Assembly (NCBI GenBank): GCA_020622085.1
Contig: JAHRYM010000001.1
Span: 495,117-559,116, forward strand
Reading direction: 5' to 3'
DNA: 64,000 bases
Source of the DNA: Paracoccaceae bacterium
Lineage (GTDB): Bacteria; Pseudomonadota; Alphaproteobacteria; Rhodobacterales; Rhodobacteraceae
The translations under genes and the position numbers were made by a program. Shown here in pieces: positions 1-8,348 of this stretch. Below the pieces are notes generated by a model that saw only the letters and a list, made by a program, of their open reading frames with translations, was not told where the DNA came from and did no database searches. Numbering within the stretch: position 1 is the first letter of the stretch; each line of letters opens with the position of its first letter.

Positions 1-40
1 GCAGAGAAAGTGAACCAGATAGATGACAATATATCAATAG

Positions 41-352
41 ATTGATTGGGTTTCGGCCCTAGCGGGTCTTGCCGAAATCGGCTGGGCGCTGGGCCTGAAA
101 TATGCCGAAGGCTTCACCCGCCCGATCCCCACGATGCTGACCCTGGCCGGGCTGGGCGTCCGTGTGGCGCTCCTGGGCCTTGCGCTTCGTGATCTGCCGA
201 TCGGCACGGCCTATGCCGCCTGGACCGGGATCGGCACGGTGGGAACCGTCCTGCTGGGTATCTGGCTTCTTGGCGACCCCGCATCGACTGTCCGGCTGAT
301 CTCCATCGGCCTGATCGTCGCGGGTATCCTGGGGTTGAAGATCGTCTCCTAG
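41..352 (+). CDS. SMR-family small multidrug/guanidinium exporter with a non-standard start
   Basis: Encodes an inner-membrane four-helix protein of the SugE/Gdx branch of the small multidrug resistance family; members are proton-coupled exporters working as dimers. The reading frame shows the family's conserved Glu in AEIGW (residue 12) and the YAAWTGIG signature. Counting from codon 41 gives 103 residues, the usual family length, and I-D-W aligns with the family's M-x-W start, but codon 41 is ATT, not ATG. An in-frame TAG lies directly before it (38-40) and no ribosome binding site is seen. The first ATG in frame is at 134, which would remove helix 1. The leading 50 bases are AT-rich, unlike what follows. 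It may be a rare ATT start, a start-codon mutation or an edge artefact. Confidence 0.6.
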   Translation: MDWVSALAGLAEIGWALGLKYAEGFTRPIPTMLTLAGLGVRVALLGLALRDLPIGTAYAAWTGIGTVGTVLLGIWLLGDPASTVRLISIGLIVAGILGLKIVS

Positions 353-1347
353 CGTGGCGCGCAGAAGCCGGGGGCAAGGCGCAGTTCACCGGTGACGAGG
401 CCGCGCCAGTTCTTCTGCGGACCAGAGAGGTATGTGGCCACCACCTGGTCTTCGGCCCCGAGCACACCGAGCCGCACGAGAATCGCCGTGATCGCGGCTT
501 CGGATGCGCGGGTGGCGCCATCCGTGATCTTGAGCGCGACGCCAAGGCCGCGCTCGGGGATGATCGCCACGAAAACCGCCTCGGCCCCGGTCTTGACGGC
601 AACGCGACCGCCCATGGCGCGCATCAGCGCGGTGCAGGACCGACCTTCGCCGGCGACAAGTTCGGGGAAGGCGGCCATGGCGCGGGTCAGGCGGTGGGCG
701 GCGCGGTTACGGGCGTTGCCGGTGCCGGTTGCGGTGGCAAAGAAGGCCATCGCGCGCGCCAGGCCGTGCACCGTGGTGGCGAAGTTCGGGGCCGAGCAGC
801 CGTCGATGCCAAAGCCGGGGCTTGGTTCTCCGGTCACCTCTTCGAAGGCGGCTTTCACAGCCTGCTGCACGGGATGGTCGGGCTCGACATATTCCGTCCC
901 GCCCCGCAGGTGCCGGTTCAGTGTCAGGAAGCCGGAATGCTTGCCCGAGCAGTTGTTGTGGATCTGACATGGCGGCTGGTCGGAACAGGTCAGCGCCTTG
1001 TTCGCCTGCACGTCATAGGGCATGTGCGAGCCGCAGCGCAGGTCCGATTCGCTCAGGCCCAGACCGGCCAGCCATTGCGCGACCATCCCCGTGTGGATTG
1101 CCGCGCCGTTGTGGCTGGCGCAGGCCAGCGCCAGTTGCGCGTCCGACAGGCCCGATGCCGCGGCGGCGCCGCTTTCTATCAGGGGCAGGGCCTGAAGCAT
1201 CTTGCACGAGGAGCGGGGGAAGATCACCGCCTCGGGGTCGCCCCAGGCCTCGACGATGCCGCGGGCGTCGCAGATGACGGCATGGCCAAGATGCCGGCTT
1301 TCCAGCATTTCGCCGCGCCAGAGTTCGATCATTGCCTGAGCCGCCAT
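349..1347 (-). CDS. L-asparaginase II family protein
   Basis: Predicted cytoplasmic asparaginase of the rhizobial AnsA type (PF06089-like), hydrolysing L-asparagine to aspartate and ammonia. It is unrelated to the E. coli AnsA/AnsB fold. The 332-residue product has the PRSSCK motif near residues 44-49, a CSGKH motif and a DGCSAPNF motif; the two cysteines and the lysine match the metal-site residues known in the Rhizobium etli enzyme. The start at 1347 was chosen because AGGAAG lies five bases ahead of this ATG; the frame stays open upstream to 1446, but that stretch looks non-coding. Its stop codon overlaps the stop of the convergent SMR gene. Confidence 0.85.
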   Translation of the reverse strand: MAAQAMIELWRGEMLESRHLGHAVICDARGIVEAWGDPEAVIFPRSSCKMLQALPLIESGAAAASGLSDAQLALACASHNGAAIHTGMVAQWLAGLGLSESDLRCGSHMPYDVQANKALTCSDQPPCQIHNNCSGKHSGFLTLNRHLRGGTEYVEPDHPVQQAVKAAFEEVTGEPSPGFGIDGCSAPNFATTVHGLARAMAFFATATGTGNARNRAAHRLTRAMAAFPELVAGEGRSCTALMRAMGGRVAVKTGAEAVFVAIIPERGLGVALKITDGATRASEAAITAILVRLGVLGAEDQVVATYLSGPQKNWRGLVTGELRLAPGFCAPR

Positions 1348-1512
1348 TGCCACTTCCTCACACTTGCGCGAAAACTCGCCAACGGGGCTTTCCCCTTCCG
1401 GCAGTTTCGCGGTATCAGCCGGAAATCGAGTTGAAAACACCTTCATTCAGGGAAAAGGTGCCCGTCAAGGCATGGCCTGAAAAGCAGGGAAGAACCGGAG
1501 GCTCTGGAACAG

Positions 1513-2037
1513 ATGAAATCGTGGATGCTGTGCGGACTTGCCGCCCCGACCCTGCTGATCGCCGCCGTGCTGCCCGGCCTGGCGCAGGAATCGACGAACC
1601 GGGTGTCCGCGAACACCGACTGGAGCGTGTTTGTCGAGGAATCGCCCAAGGAATGCTGGGCGGTTTCCGCGCCGAAGGAAACGGTCAATACCAAGGACGG
1701 CAAGCCGACGGCTGTGAAACGCGGCGATATCCTGCTGTTCGTGACCTATCGCCCCGGCGCCAAGGGCGAGGTTTCCTTCTCGGGCGGCTATCCCTTTGCG
1801 GGCGGCTCGACGGTGGCCATGGATATCGGCGGCAGCAAGTTCGAGCTGTTCACCGATGGCGAATGGGCCTGGTCGGGGTCGAAGGAGGATGATGCCAAGA
1901 TCATCGCTGCGATGAAATCGGGGGCAAGCGCGGTGCTGTCGGCACGATCGGGCCGCGGGACGCAAACCAAGGACAGCTTCTCGCTCAATGGAATATCGGC
2001 GGCCCTGGACGAAGCGGCCAAGCGCTGCGCGGGCTAA
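1513..2037 (+). CDS. Invasion-associated locus B (IalB) family exported protein
   Basis: 174 residues, beginning with a charged-hydrophobic signal sequence that appears to end near AQE (residues 24-26). The mature part contains the IalB-like pattern of WSVF, a lone ECWAVS cysteine segment, the RGDI..FVTYRPG strand and GGYPFA, so it belongs to the IalB family common in alphaproteobacteria (PF06776-like). Biochemical role is not established outside pathogens; periplasmic location is inferred from the signal peptide. It diverges from the asparaginase gene and is closed by a strong terminator about 30 bases after its stop, so it is probably monocistronic. Confidence 0.7.
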   Translation: MKSWMLCGLAAPTLLIAAVLPGLAQESTNRVSANTDWSVFVEESPKECWAVSAPKETVNTKDGKPTAVKRGDILLFVTYRPGAKGEVSFSGGYPFAGGSTVAMDIGGSKFELFTDGEWAWSGSKEDDAKIIAAMKSGASAVLSARSGRGTQTKDSFSLNGISAALDEAAKRCAG

Positions 2038-2064
2038 GCCGCCCGCGGACCGCCGGAATTGAGC

Positions 2065-2091
2065 GCCCCGTCCTTGCGGCGGGGCTTTTTT
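2065..2091 (+). terminator. Rho-independent terminator after the IalB-like gene
   Basis: Perfect 6-bp stem (GCCCCG 2065-2070 with CGGGGC 2080-2085) closed by a 9-base loop and followed by a run of six T. It lies between the IalB-like stop and the rlmN start. Confidence 0.85.
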
Positions 2092-2140
2092 CATGGCCGG
2101 ATATCCCCTATATCGGCGCCTTGTTCCAAGGATCACGCCC

Positions 2141-3325
2141 ATGACCGAAGCGACTGCCCCCATCACGCAAGACGTGCTGACCCTGCCGCGCAAGCCGCCC
2201 GAGGGCGGCCGGACCAATCTGGTCGGCCTGACGCGCGACCAGCTTCGTGATGCGCTTGTCGCGGCGGGAACGCCCGAGCGGCAGGCGAAGATGCGGGTCG
2301 GCCAGATCTGGCAATGGATCTATCACTGGGGGGTGCGCGACTTTGCGCAGATGACCAACCTTGCCAAGGATTACCGCGCCTTCCTGGCCGAGCGGTTCGA
2401 GATTGCCGTGCCGGAAGTTGTCACCCGGCAGGTCTCGGACGATGGCACGCGCAAGTATCTGTTGCGCATCGCCGGCGGGCATGAGGTTGAAACCGTCTAC
2501 ATCCCGGAAGAAACCCGTGGGACGCTGTGCATTTCCAGTCAGGTCGGCTGCACGCTGACATGTTCCTTCTGCCACACCGGCACGCAAAAGCTGGTGCGCA
2601 ACCTGACCGCGGCGGAAATCGTCGGGCAGGTGATGGTGGCGCGCGACGATCTGGGCGAATGGCCGGTGCAGGGCGCCCCCAAGGACGAGACGCGGCTGGT
2701 GTCGAACGTCGTCCTGATGGGCATGGGCGAGCCGCTTTACAACTTTGAAAACGTCCGCGACGCGATGAAGGTCGTGATGGATGGCGAAGGGATTTCGTTG
2801 TCGCGCCGCCGCATTACACTGTCGACCAGCGGCGTCGTGCCCGAAATCGCCCGCGCGGCGGAAGAAATCGGCTGCCTGCTGGCCGTCAGCTTCCACGCCA
2901 CCACGGATGAGGTCCGCGACCGTCTGGTGCCGATCAACAAGCGCTGGAACATCGCGGCGCTGCTCGCGGCCTTGCGCGACTATCCGCGGCTTTCGAACAG
3001 CGAACGGATCACGTTCGAATATGTGATGCTGAAAGGCGTGAACGACAGCGATGCCGACGCCAGGCGCCTTGTGCGGCTGATCCAGGGCATTCCGGCCAAG
3101 ATCAACCTGATCCCCTTCAACGAATGGCCCGGCAGCCCCTATGAACGGTCGGACTGGGAACGGATCGAGGCTTTCGCCGACATCATCTACAAGGCTGGAT
3201 ATGCGAGTCCGATCCGCACCCCGCGCGGCGAAGACATCATGGCGGCCTGCGGGCAGTTGAAATCGGCCACGGAACGCGAACGCAAGAGCCGGGCGCAGAT
3301 CGAGGCCGAGGCGCGCGGTTCCTGA
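2141..3325 (+). CDS. rlmN: Dual-specificity 23S rRNA/tRNA adenine-C2 methyltransferase RlmN
   Basis: Radical-SAM enzyme methylating C2 of A2503 in 23S rRNA and A37 in some tRNAs. The 394-residue product has the [4Fe-4S] cluster motif CxxxCxxC at Cys137, Cys141 and Cys144, the upstream TLC cysteine at Cys130 and the conserved C-terminal cysteine in MAACGQ at residue 370; this reproduces the E. coli spacing of Cys118/125/129/132 and Cys355. The ATG at 2141 was chosen because the earlier in-frame ATG at 2093 lies on the tail of the preceding terminator; an AAGGA element precedes 2141. All key residues are intact. Confidence 0.95.
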   Translation: MTEATAPITQDVLTLPRKPPEGGRTNLVGLTRDQLRDALVAAGTPERQAKMRVGQIWQWIYHWGVRDFAQMTNLAKDYRAFLAERFEIAVPEVVTRQVSDDGTRKYLLRIAGGHEVETVYIPEETRGTLCISSQVGCTLTCSFCHTGTQKLVRNLTAAEIVGQVMVARDDLGEWPVQGAPKDETRLVSNVVLMGMGEPLYNFENVRDAMKVVMDGEGISLSRRRITLSTSGVVPEIARAAEEIGCLLAVSFHATTDEVRDRLVPINKRWNIAALLAALRDYPRLSNSERITFEYVMLKGVNDSDADARRLVRLIQGIPAKINLIPFNEWPGSPYERSDWERIEAFADIIYKAGYASPIRTPRGEDIMAACGQLKSATERERKSRAQIEAEARGS

Positions 3326-3360
3326 CCCCGGCTCTGCGGGGCATCACCTGCCCAAAAGAT

Positions 3361-3381
3361 ACATTGCCAATATACCAATGT
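3361..3381. promoter_or_regulatory. Inverted repeat upstream of a small membrane protein gene
   Basis: ACATTG (3361-3366), nine AT-rich bases, then CAATGT (3376-3381): a perfect 6-bp dyad in the 184-base gap before the gene at 3510. The inner TTG...CAA resembles an FNR/Nnr-type half-site pair, but the centre is one base too long for the usual TTGAT-N4-ATCAA, so the factor is unknown. Confidence 0.35.
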
Positions 3382-3509
3382 GTGCAATTCTTGGCATGAC
3401 CCGCTGGCACCGTCGCGCCAAATCCGGCCGGCCGTTACCGGCCTGTTTTCCCCAGTCGCCCTGCCACGGGGCCATGCGCGGTGCATCTGGCGCTGGAGGA
3501 GGACATGCA

Positions 3510-3902
3510 ATGCAGCGTTTCGCCTTTCTTTACATTCTTCTGGGGCTTGTCTGGCTGATCGCCGCCATGATCTTCGGCATCTGGCTGGGCGTGGCCGAAC
3601 AGTTCGATTATGCCGAATCCCACGCGCATATGGCGCTGGTGGGCTTTGCCAGTTCGGTGCTGTTCGGGCTTATCCATCACGCCTTTCCCGGCCTTGCGCG
3701 TTCAAGCCTGGCGATGTGGCAACTCGTTGTCTATCAGGTCGGCGCTGTCATCCTGATTGCCGGCAAGATCATCGTCGATGGCGGCGGGGCGCCGACCGTG
3801 GTGAAGGTCGGATCGGTCGTCGTCCTGCTGGGCGCGTTCCTGATGCTGGTGCTGTTTGTCGCGCGTGGGCGTGACGTGGAAAGCGCCGCACGCGCCTACT
3901 AG
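3510..3902 (+). CDS. Small four-helix membrane protein, haem-copper-oxidase-like
   Basis: 130 residues with four hydrophobic segments (about residues 5-25, 36-58, 68-88 and 98-118). Two histidine-bearing stretches, SHAHMALVGF and LIHHAFPG, recall the haem/copper-ligand helices of cbb3 oxidase and nitric oxide reductase subunit I, and small proteins of this kind are sometimes labelled cytochrome c oxidase. No full oxidase is encoded, so a function is not assigned. The ATG at 3510 has GGAGGA just upstream; the frame is open to 3378, but that extension is not membrane-like. The next gene converges on it. Confidence 0.7.
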   Translation: MQRFAFLYILLGLVWLIAAMIFGIWLGVAEQFDYAESHAHMALVGFASSVLFGLIHHAFPGLARSSLAMWQLVVYQVGAVILIAGKIIVDGGGAPTVVKVGSVVVLLGAFLMLVLFVARGRDVESAARAY

Positions 3903-3946
3903 GCAGGAAGTGGACCCGTGCTGCCACAGGCCTGCGTCTGGCAGCA

Positions 3947-5506
3947 CTAGGGGCGCGGGCCTTCCCAAAGGCACCAGGACTTTCCGTTGAAAGTGATCTC
4001 GCGCGTGGCTGGTGGTGGCAGGACACCTGCCCCGCAAGCCGCCAGAACCAGCCCCTGGGGGTGAAGGGACAACCATCCCGGAAGGGCGTCAGCCGACAAT
4101 TCGGCCACTGGTGCCGTCAGCCGCGCCGGAAAGTTGAATTCGGCGCTGTATTTGACATTGACCACCGCAATGCCCTGCGCCTCGTGCCCGGCAATTTGGC
4201 TGGCGACGATGCGGGCGTCATAGGCCTGTCTCAGCCCCGTCAGGCCGATTCCGAGGTTCAGGACCAGCACGACGCCCAAACCCAGCAATGCCATGCCAAG
4301 CGTCAGCGGAAGGCGCAATGCCACCACCGTGATCAGGAGCAGCACGACGCAGGCCGCAACAACCGACACTGCTGGTCGCAAGAGCGCGGCATCGGCCCCG
4401 CCAGCCAGGCCAAGCGCCGCCGCAATTGCGGCCGCGCCCCCGAACAGTGCCAGAAGCGCCGGCACGCCGATCCCGGCAAGAGGCGCGGCCGGTTCTTCCG
4501 CCGAAGGCCCCAGGGCACGGGCGAAGATCAGCGCCACGGCGACAAGTTCGGGCATGAGGTAATGCACCTGCTTGCCGGAAATCAGGCTGAACATCACAAG
4601 GCCCGAAAGCGCCCAGAGCCCGCAAAGCCGCAGTGCGGGATCGGTCCGGTCAACCCGCCGCAGACCGCGCCACAGCGCAGGCGACCAGACCCAGGGGAAC
4701 AGCAGGAGGGGCAGCGTGGCGGCCAGCCAATACCATGGCCGCGCATGGGCAAAGGACGATACCATGCGGCCGCTGCTTTGCTTCCACAGGATCATCTCGC
4801 GGTATTCCGGCCCGCCCAGGATCGCCGCCGGCACCACCCAGATACCGACAATCGCCAGCGCGACCGCCAGTGCCAGCCCCACGCCCCGCAGTATCTGACC
4901 CAGCGGCGGGCGCCGGAGGGCGGGAACCCAGAGCGGCGAAAGCAGAACTAGCGGCATGAGATGCACAAGAATCACCGGCCCCTTGGCATAGACCCCGAGC
5001 GCCAGCGCCAGCCCGAACACCGCCCAGGACCGCCGCCCGCCCCCCCGCACCAGTGCCGACCAGAGCGCGCCGGCGCCAAGGATCACCGCAAGCGACAGCA
5101 GCATGTCGAACATCGTCGCGCCGCCATAAAGCGCAAAGACGGTAAAGCCCGACAATACCGCCGCCGCCCGCGCGCCCGTCCGGTTGTCCCAGAGCCGCCG
5201 GCCCAGTGCCCAGGTGCCGGCGATGGCGGCAAGCCCGAAGGCGGGGCCGACGATGCGCGCGGCCCATTCGCTGACGCCGGTCACGCTCCAGACCAGATTG
5301 ATCAGCCAGAACAGCAGCGGTGGCTTGTCGGTGTAGATGGCGCCGTTCTTGTGGGGCACCAGCCAGTCGACGCTGACGCGCATTTCCCAGGCGACCGAGA
5401 CATAGCGGGTTTCGTCGATCGGGATCAGCGGGCGCAGCACGATCCCGGAAATCGCCACGAGAGTGAAGGCAATCAGGGCAAGGGCGCCGATCTGGCGTGA
5501 TGTCAT
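3947..5506 (-). CDS. GT39/ArnT-like membrane glycosyltransferase
   Basis: 519-residue polytopic inner-membrane protein of the GT39/GT-C class, which transfers sugars from polyprenyl-phosphate donors to periplasmic acceptors such as lipid A or proteins. The first loop holds the acidic motif DETRY just after helix 1, and TDKPPLLFW follows near residue 60, both typical of ArnT-like enzymes. At least ten further hydrophobic segments follow. The start at 5506 is preferred since the 60 upstream in-frame codons encode an arginine/proline-rich non-membrane stretch overlapping the next gene. It begins 10 bases after the LOG gene, so the two are probably one transcript. Acceptor and donor cannot be told from sequence. 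Confidence 0.8.
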   Translation of the reverse strand: MTSRQIGALALIAFTLVAISGIVLRPLIPIDETRYVSVAWEMRVSVDWLVPHKNGAIYTDKPPLLFWLINLVWSVTGVSEWAARIVGPAFGLAAIAGTWALGRRLWDNRTGARAAAVLSGFTVFALYGGATMFDMLLSLAVILGAGALWSALVRGGGRRSWAVFGLALALGVYAKGPVILVHLMPLVLLSPLWVPALRRPPLGQILRGVGLALAVALAIVGIWVVPAAILGGPEYREMILWKQSSGRMVSSFAHARPWYWLAATLPLLLFPWVWSPALWRGLRRVDRTDPALRLCGLWALSGLVMFSLISGKQVHYLMPELVAVALIFARALGPSAEEPAAPLAGIGVPALLALFGGAAAIAAALGLAGGADAALLRPAVSVVAACVVLLLITVVALRLPLTLGMALLGLGVVLVLNLGIGLTGLRQAYDARIVASQIAGHEAQGIAVVNVKYSAEFNFPARLTAPVAELSADALPGWLSLHPQGLVLAACGAGVLPPPATREITFNGKSWCLWEGPRP

Positions 5507-5516
5507 CGTCACCCTC

Positions 5517-6371
5517 TCAGCGTCCGGGAATGTGTTCGCGCCGCTCGGGCGCCTCGGGCCAGGTATCGAAGGCCGCAACGGCCTCTTCGGCGGTCTCCAC
5601 ATATCTGAACAGGGAAAGGTCTTCCTCGGAAATCGTTCCTGCCGCTGCAAGGGCCTGCCAGTTGATGATCTCTTCCCAGAAGGCACGGCCGAACAGCAGG
5701 AACGGAACCCGTGCCATGCGGCCGGTCTGGATCAGGGTCAGCGCCTCGAACATCTCGTCGAGCGTGCCGAAGCCGCCGGGAAAGATGCAGACGGCGCGGG
5801 CGCGCATCAGGAAATGCATCTTGCGGATCGCAAAATAGTGGAAGTTGAAGCAGAGGTCGGGCGTCACATAGGTGTTGGGCGCCTGTTCGTGCGGCAGGAC
5901 GATGTTGAAGCCGATGGAATGGCCGCCCGCTTCGTGCGCGCCAAGGTTGCCCGCTTCCATCACGCCGGGGCCGCCGCCGGTGACGATGACGTTTTCGCGG
6001 CCATAGGTTTCAAGACTGCGTTCGGTCATTATCCGGGCAAAACGCCGCGCCTGTTCATAATAGGCCGAAAGTTCCGCGAGCCTTGGTGTGCGCGCGGCAT
6101 GGGCCATGGCGGGGGCGGGTATGCGCGCACCGCCGAAGAGGACGATGGTGGAGTTGATCCCGCGTGCCTCGAGCGCCATTTCCGGTTTCAGCAGTTCAAG
6201 CTGCAACCGGACGGGGCGCAGTTCCTCGCGGGTCAGGAAATCCAGATCGGTGAAGGCCAGACGGTAGGACGAAGACCGGGTCTGCGGCGAGTCGATCGCG
6301 TGTTCCACGGCGACCGCATCTTCCTGGCTGTGGCGCAGCATGTGGGTGCGGCTATCGCTGTCGTCGTTCAT
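5517..6371 (-). CDS. LOG-family nucleotide-binding protein (TIGR00730-like)
   Basis: 284 residues with the two LOG signatures: GGGPGVMEA near residues 134-142 and PGGFGTLDE near 201-209. Characterised family members cleave nucleoside monophosphates to free base and ribose phosphate (as in cytokinin activation) or are pyrimidine/purine nucleotide N-glycosidases; many are still mislabelled lysine decarboxylase. The N-terminal ~75 residues are an extra segment seen in longer bacterial members. The start at 6371 (MNDDSD) was chosen over the ATG at 6443, which would run over the dapD upstream region. Divergent from dapD. Confidence 0.8.
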   Translation of the reverse strand: MNDDSDSRTHMLRHSQEDAVAVEHAIDSPQTRSSSYRLAFTDLDFLTREELRPVRLQLELLKPEMALEARGINSTIVLFGGARIPAPAMAHAARTPRLAELSAYYEQARRFARIMTERSLETYGRENVIVTGGGPGVMEAGNLGAHEAGGHSIGFNIVLPHEQAPNTYVTPDLCFNFHYFAIRKMHFLMRARAVCIFPGGFGTLDEMFEALTLIQTGRMARVPFLLFGRAFWEEIINWQALAAAGTISEEDLSLFRYVETAEEAVAAFDTWPEAPERREHIPGR

Positions 6372-6463
6372 ATCTGGCGTCTGTCCATTCCGATTGCGTG
6401 ACCGTGCTGCCCCGGCATATAGCGACTTCGGATCGGAAACCATACGAAACGCGAGGAAAGCAA

Positions 6464-7288
6464 ATGTCGAACGCCGCGCTGGAAGCTGTCATCGAAGCCG
6501 CCTGGGAGGCGCGCGATTCCATCACGCCGGCCACGCGGGGCGAGACGCGCGACGCGATCGAGGCCACGCTCGAGGCGCTGGACAAGGGCAAGCTGCGGGT
6601 GGCCGAGAAACGTGGCGCCGACTGGCAGGTGAACCAATGGGCCAAGAAGGCCGTCCTGCTGTCATTCCGGCTGACCGACATGCACGAGATTTCGGGCAGC
6701 AATGGCGGGGCGAACTGGTGGGACAAGGTGCCGTCGAAATGGCAGGGCTGGACTGCTGAGGACTGGCGCGAAGCCGGGTTCCGCGCGGTTCCCGGCAGCA
6801 TCGTGCGGCGGTCGGCGTTCATTGGCAAGAACGTGGTGCTGATGCCGTCCTTCGTGAACATCGGCGCTTATGTCGACGAAGGCTCGATGGTCGATGGCTG
6901 GGCCACGGTCGGTTCCTGCGCCCAGATCGGCAAGAACGTGCACCTCTCGGGCGGCGTGGGCATCGGCGGCGTGCTGGAGCCGATGCAGGCCGGACCGACC
7001 ATCATCGAGGACAACTGCTTCATCGGGGCGCGGTCGGAGGTGGTCGAGGGCTGCATCGTGCGCGAAGGCTCGGTCCTGGGGATGGGGGTCTTTATCGGCA
7101 AGTCGACGAAGATCGTCGACCGCGAAACCGGCGAGGTCATGTATGGCGAAGTGCCGAGCGGTTCGGTGGTGGTGGCCGGGTCGATGCCATCGAAGAATGG
7201 CGTCAGCCTTTACTGCGCGGTGATCGTCAAGCGCGTCGATGCGCAGACGCGGTCCAAGACCTCGATCAACGACCTTCTGCGCGACTGA
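6464..7288 (+). CDS. dapD: 2,3,4,5-tetrahydropyridine-2,6-dicarboxylate N-succinyltransferase
   Basis: Lysine/meso-diaminopimelate pathway enzyme that succinylates tetrahydrodipicolinate using succinyl-CoA; cytoplasmic trimer. The product is 274 residues, matching the family exactly. The N-terminal helical domain ends near residue 100, then hexapeptide repeats of the left-handed beta-helix follow ([29 protein letters not shown] and so on). AGGAAAG lies three bases ahead of the ATG at 6464. It supplies diaminopimelate for the peptidoglycan that the window's hydrolases act on. Confidence 0.96.
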   Translation: MSNAALEAVIEAAWEARDSITPATRGETRDAIEATLEALDKGKLRVAEKRGADWQVNQWAKKAVLLSFRLTDMHEISGSNGGANWWDKVPSKWQGWTAEDWREAGFRAVPGSIVRRSAFIGKNVVLMPSFVNIGAYVDEGSMVDGWATVGSCAQIGKNVHLSGGVGIGGVLEPMQAGPTIIEDNCFIGARSEVVEGCIVREGSVLGMGVFIGKSTKIVDRETGEVMYGEVPSGSVVVAGSMPSKNGVSLYCAVIVKRVDAQTRSKTSINDLLRD

Positions 7289-7364
7289 GAAGGTCCGCGT
7301 CGTTCCGGCCGGGTTCGCGGCACAGCGGCGCGGAATGAGTATTTGGGCAAAGAAGAAGCTGCAT

Positions 7365-7392
7365 CGCGCGGTTCCCGGTCGGGAACGGCGCG
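7365..7392 (+). terminator. Hairpin after dapD
   Basis: GTTCCC/GGGAAC (7371-7376 with 7381-7386) around a GGTC loop, extended outward by five more pairs across one G-G mismatch. It lacks a clean T run, so it could be a weak terminator or an mRNA 3'-end stabiliser for dapD. Confidence 0.4.
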
Positions 7393-7438
7393 TGCTTTCC
7401 TGACGTTGGCCCCCGGCGAGTTTGCTGGGGGGGGCGTG

Positions 7439-7944
7439 ATGGAAGAGGGCATCGTTCCGCGGGATCTGGGCCGGATCTTCCCGGGGGACGCGCCGGCGCT
7501 GGTCTATCTGGAAATCGTGCTTCGGACCGCGCGATCATCTATCTTTAGCCGCTGGTGCTGGTGCGCTGGGTCGGCGGGCGCGGCGTGGCGCAGTTGTCAC
7601 TGATCGAGTTCCTTCTGGTCATCGCGCCGGGTTCGGCGGTGGGGGATGCGCTTTTCTACCCCGAGGTGCCTTTGCTGCATGCGATGCTGCGGTTGCAGGG
7701 GGTGGCCAATCTGGGCGAGGTGCGGTGCGCCTATCTGGAAAGCAATGGTGCGGCCAGCGTCTTTCGTCACGATTCGCCCCGCCAGGGCCTGCCGATCATG
7801 CCGCCGCCGGAGCTTGCGCGGCGGCCCGTGCCGAAGGCGGGCGGAGCAGTCTGCCGCGCCTGTTGCGGGCAGGGGGTGACGGCCTTGGCGTCCGACATTG
7901 CCTGTCCGAACTGCGGCGCAAAGGACTGGACCCGCCCGGCCTGA
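7439..7944 (+). pseudogene. DUF421 (YetF-like) membrane protein, decayed
   Basis: Remnant of a DUF421 inner-membrane protein. The opening frame (ATG at 7439) gives a family-like N-terminus up to about IVLRTA, then goes out of frame near 7528 and stops at 7602. The continuation LVRWVGGRGVAQLSLIEF lies in another frame from 7555, with an in-frame TAG at 7546. The second frame then jumps directly from PEVPLLHA to MLRLQGVANLGEV near 7682, skipping the remaining membrane helices and the start of the soluble domain. The C-terminus keeps a four-cysteine zinc-ribbon-like pattern (CRACC...CPNCG). At least one frameshift, one stop and one internal deletion make a working protein unlikely. Confidence 0.7.
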
Positions 7945-7969
7945 ACGGGCAAGGGTGGGCGAAGACAGA

Positions 7970-8338
7970 ATGGAGGCCCCTGTGGCAGAGGATCGGGTTC
8001 AGGATGACCGGGCGGCGAAGCCGAAACGCGCGCAGCAGGCCTTTACGCTGGTGGTCGAGGTGGGGCGCAAGGCCGACGACGGCCTGCCTGATGGCGCGAC
8101 GGGGGCGGGGCTGATGGTCTATGCGAGTGGCGTGGATGAAGCCGAAGCGGTCAGGGAAACCGTGGCGGTGCTTAAGGAGGCGGGCCTCGCGCCGCTGGAC
8201 GTGACGGGATACGGCACCCTTGAAGAACGCCTTGCGGCGGGGGAGGAGATCGATCCCGAGGAGCGCGCGCTGATGGACCGGGCCTTGGCCGAAAACGCGG
8301 TCATCGTCGCCCAGATGACCCCCTTCTATCCGGATTGA
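7970..8338 (+). CDS. Conserved hypothetical protein upstream of rnr
   Basis: 122-residue soluble protein. After a short charged N-terminus it has one alpha/beta-looking unit (FTLVVEVGRK..., EAVRETVAVLKEAGLAPLDVTGYG) and ends in a hydrophobic VIVAQMTPFYPD strand. I do not recognise a characterised family; similar genes occur next to rnr in related Rhodobacteraceae. The start at 7970 (MEAPVAEDR) was chosen to avoid overlap with the DUF421 remnant; the upstream ribosome site is weak. Only 10 bases separate it from rnr, so co-transcription is likely. Confidence 0.6.
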   Translation: MEAPVAEDRVQDDRAAKPKRAQQAFTLVVEVGRKADDGLPDGATGAGLMVYASGVDEAEAVRETVAVLKEAGLAPLDVTGYGTLEERLAAGEEIDPEERALMDRALAENAVIVAQMTPFYPD

Positions 8339-8348
8339 GGCAAGGATC

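Noticed and set aside
3361-3381. FNR box
   Set aside because: Half-sites resemble TTG/CAA, but the spacing is one base longer than the FNR/Nnr consensus; kept only as an unnamed dyad.
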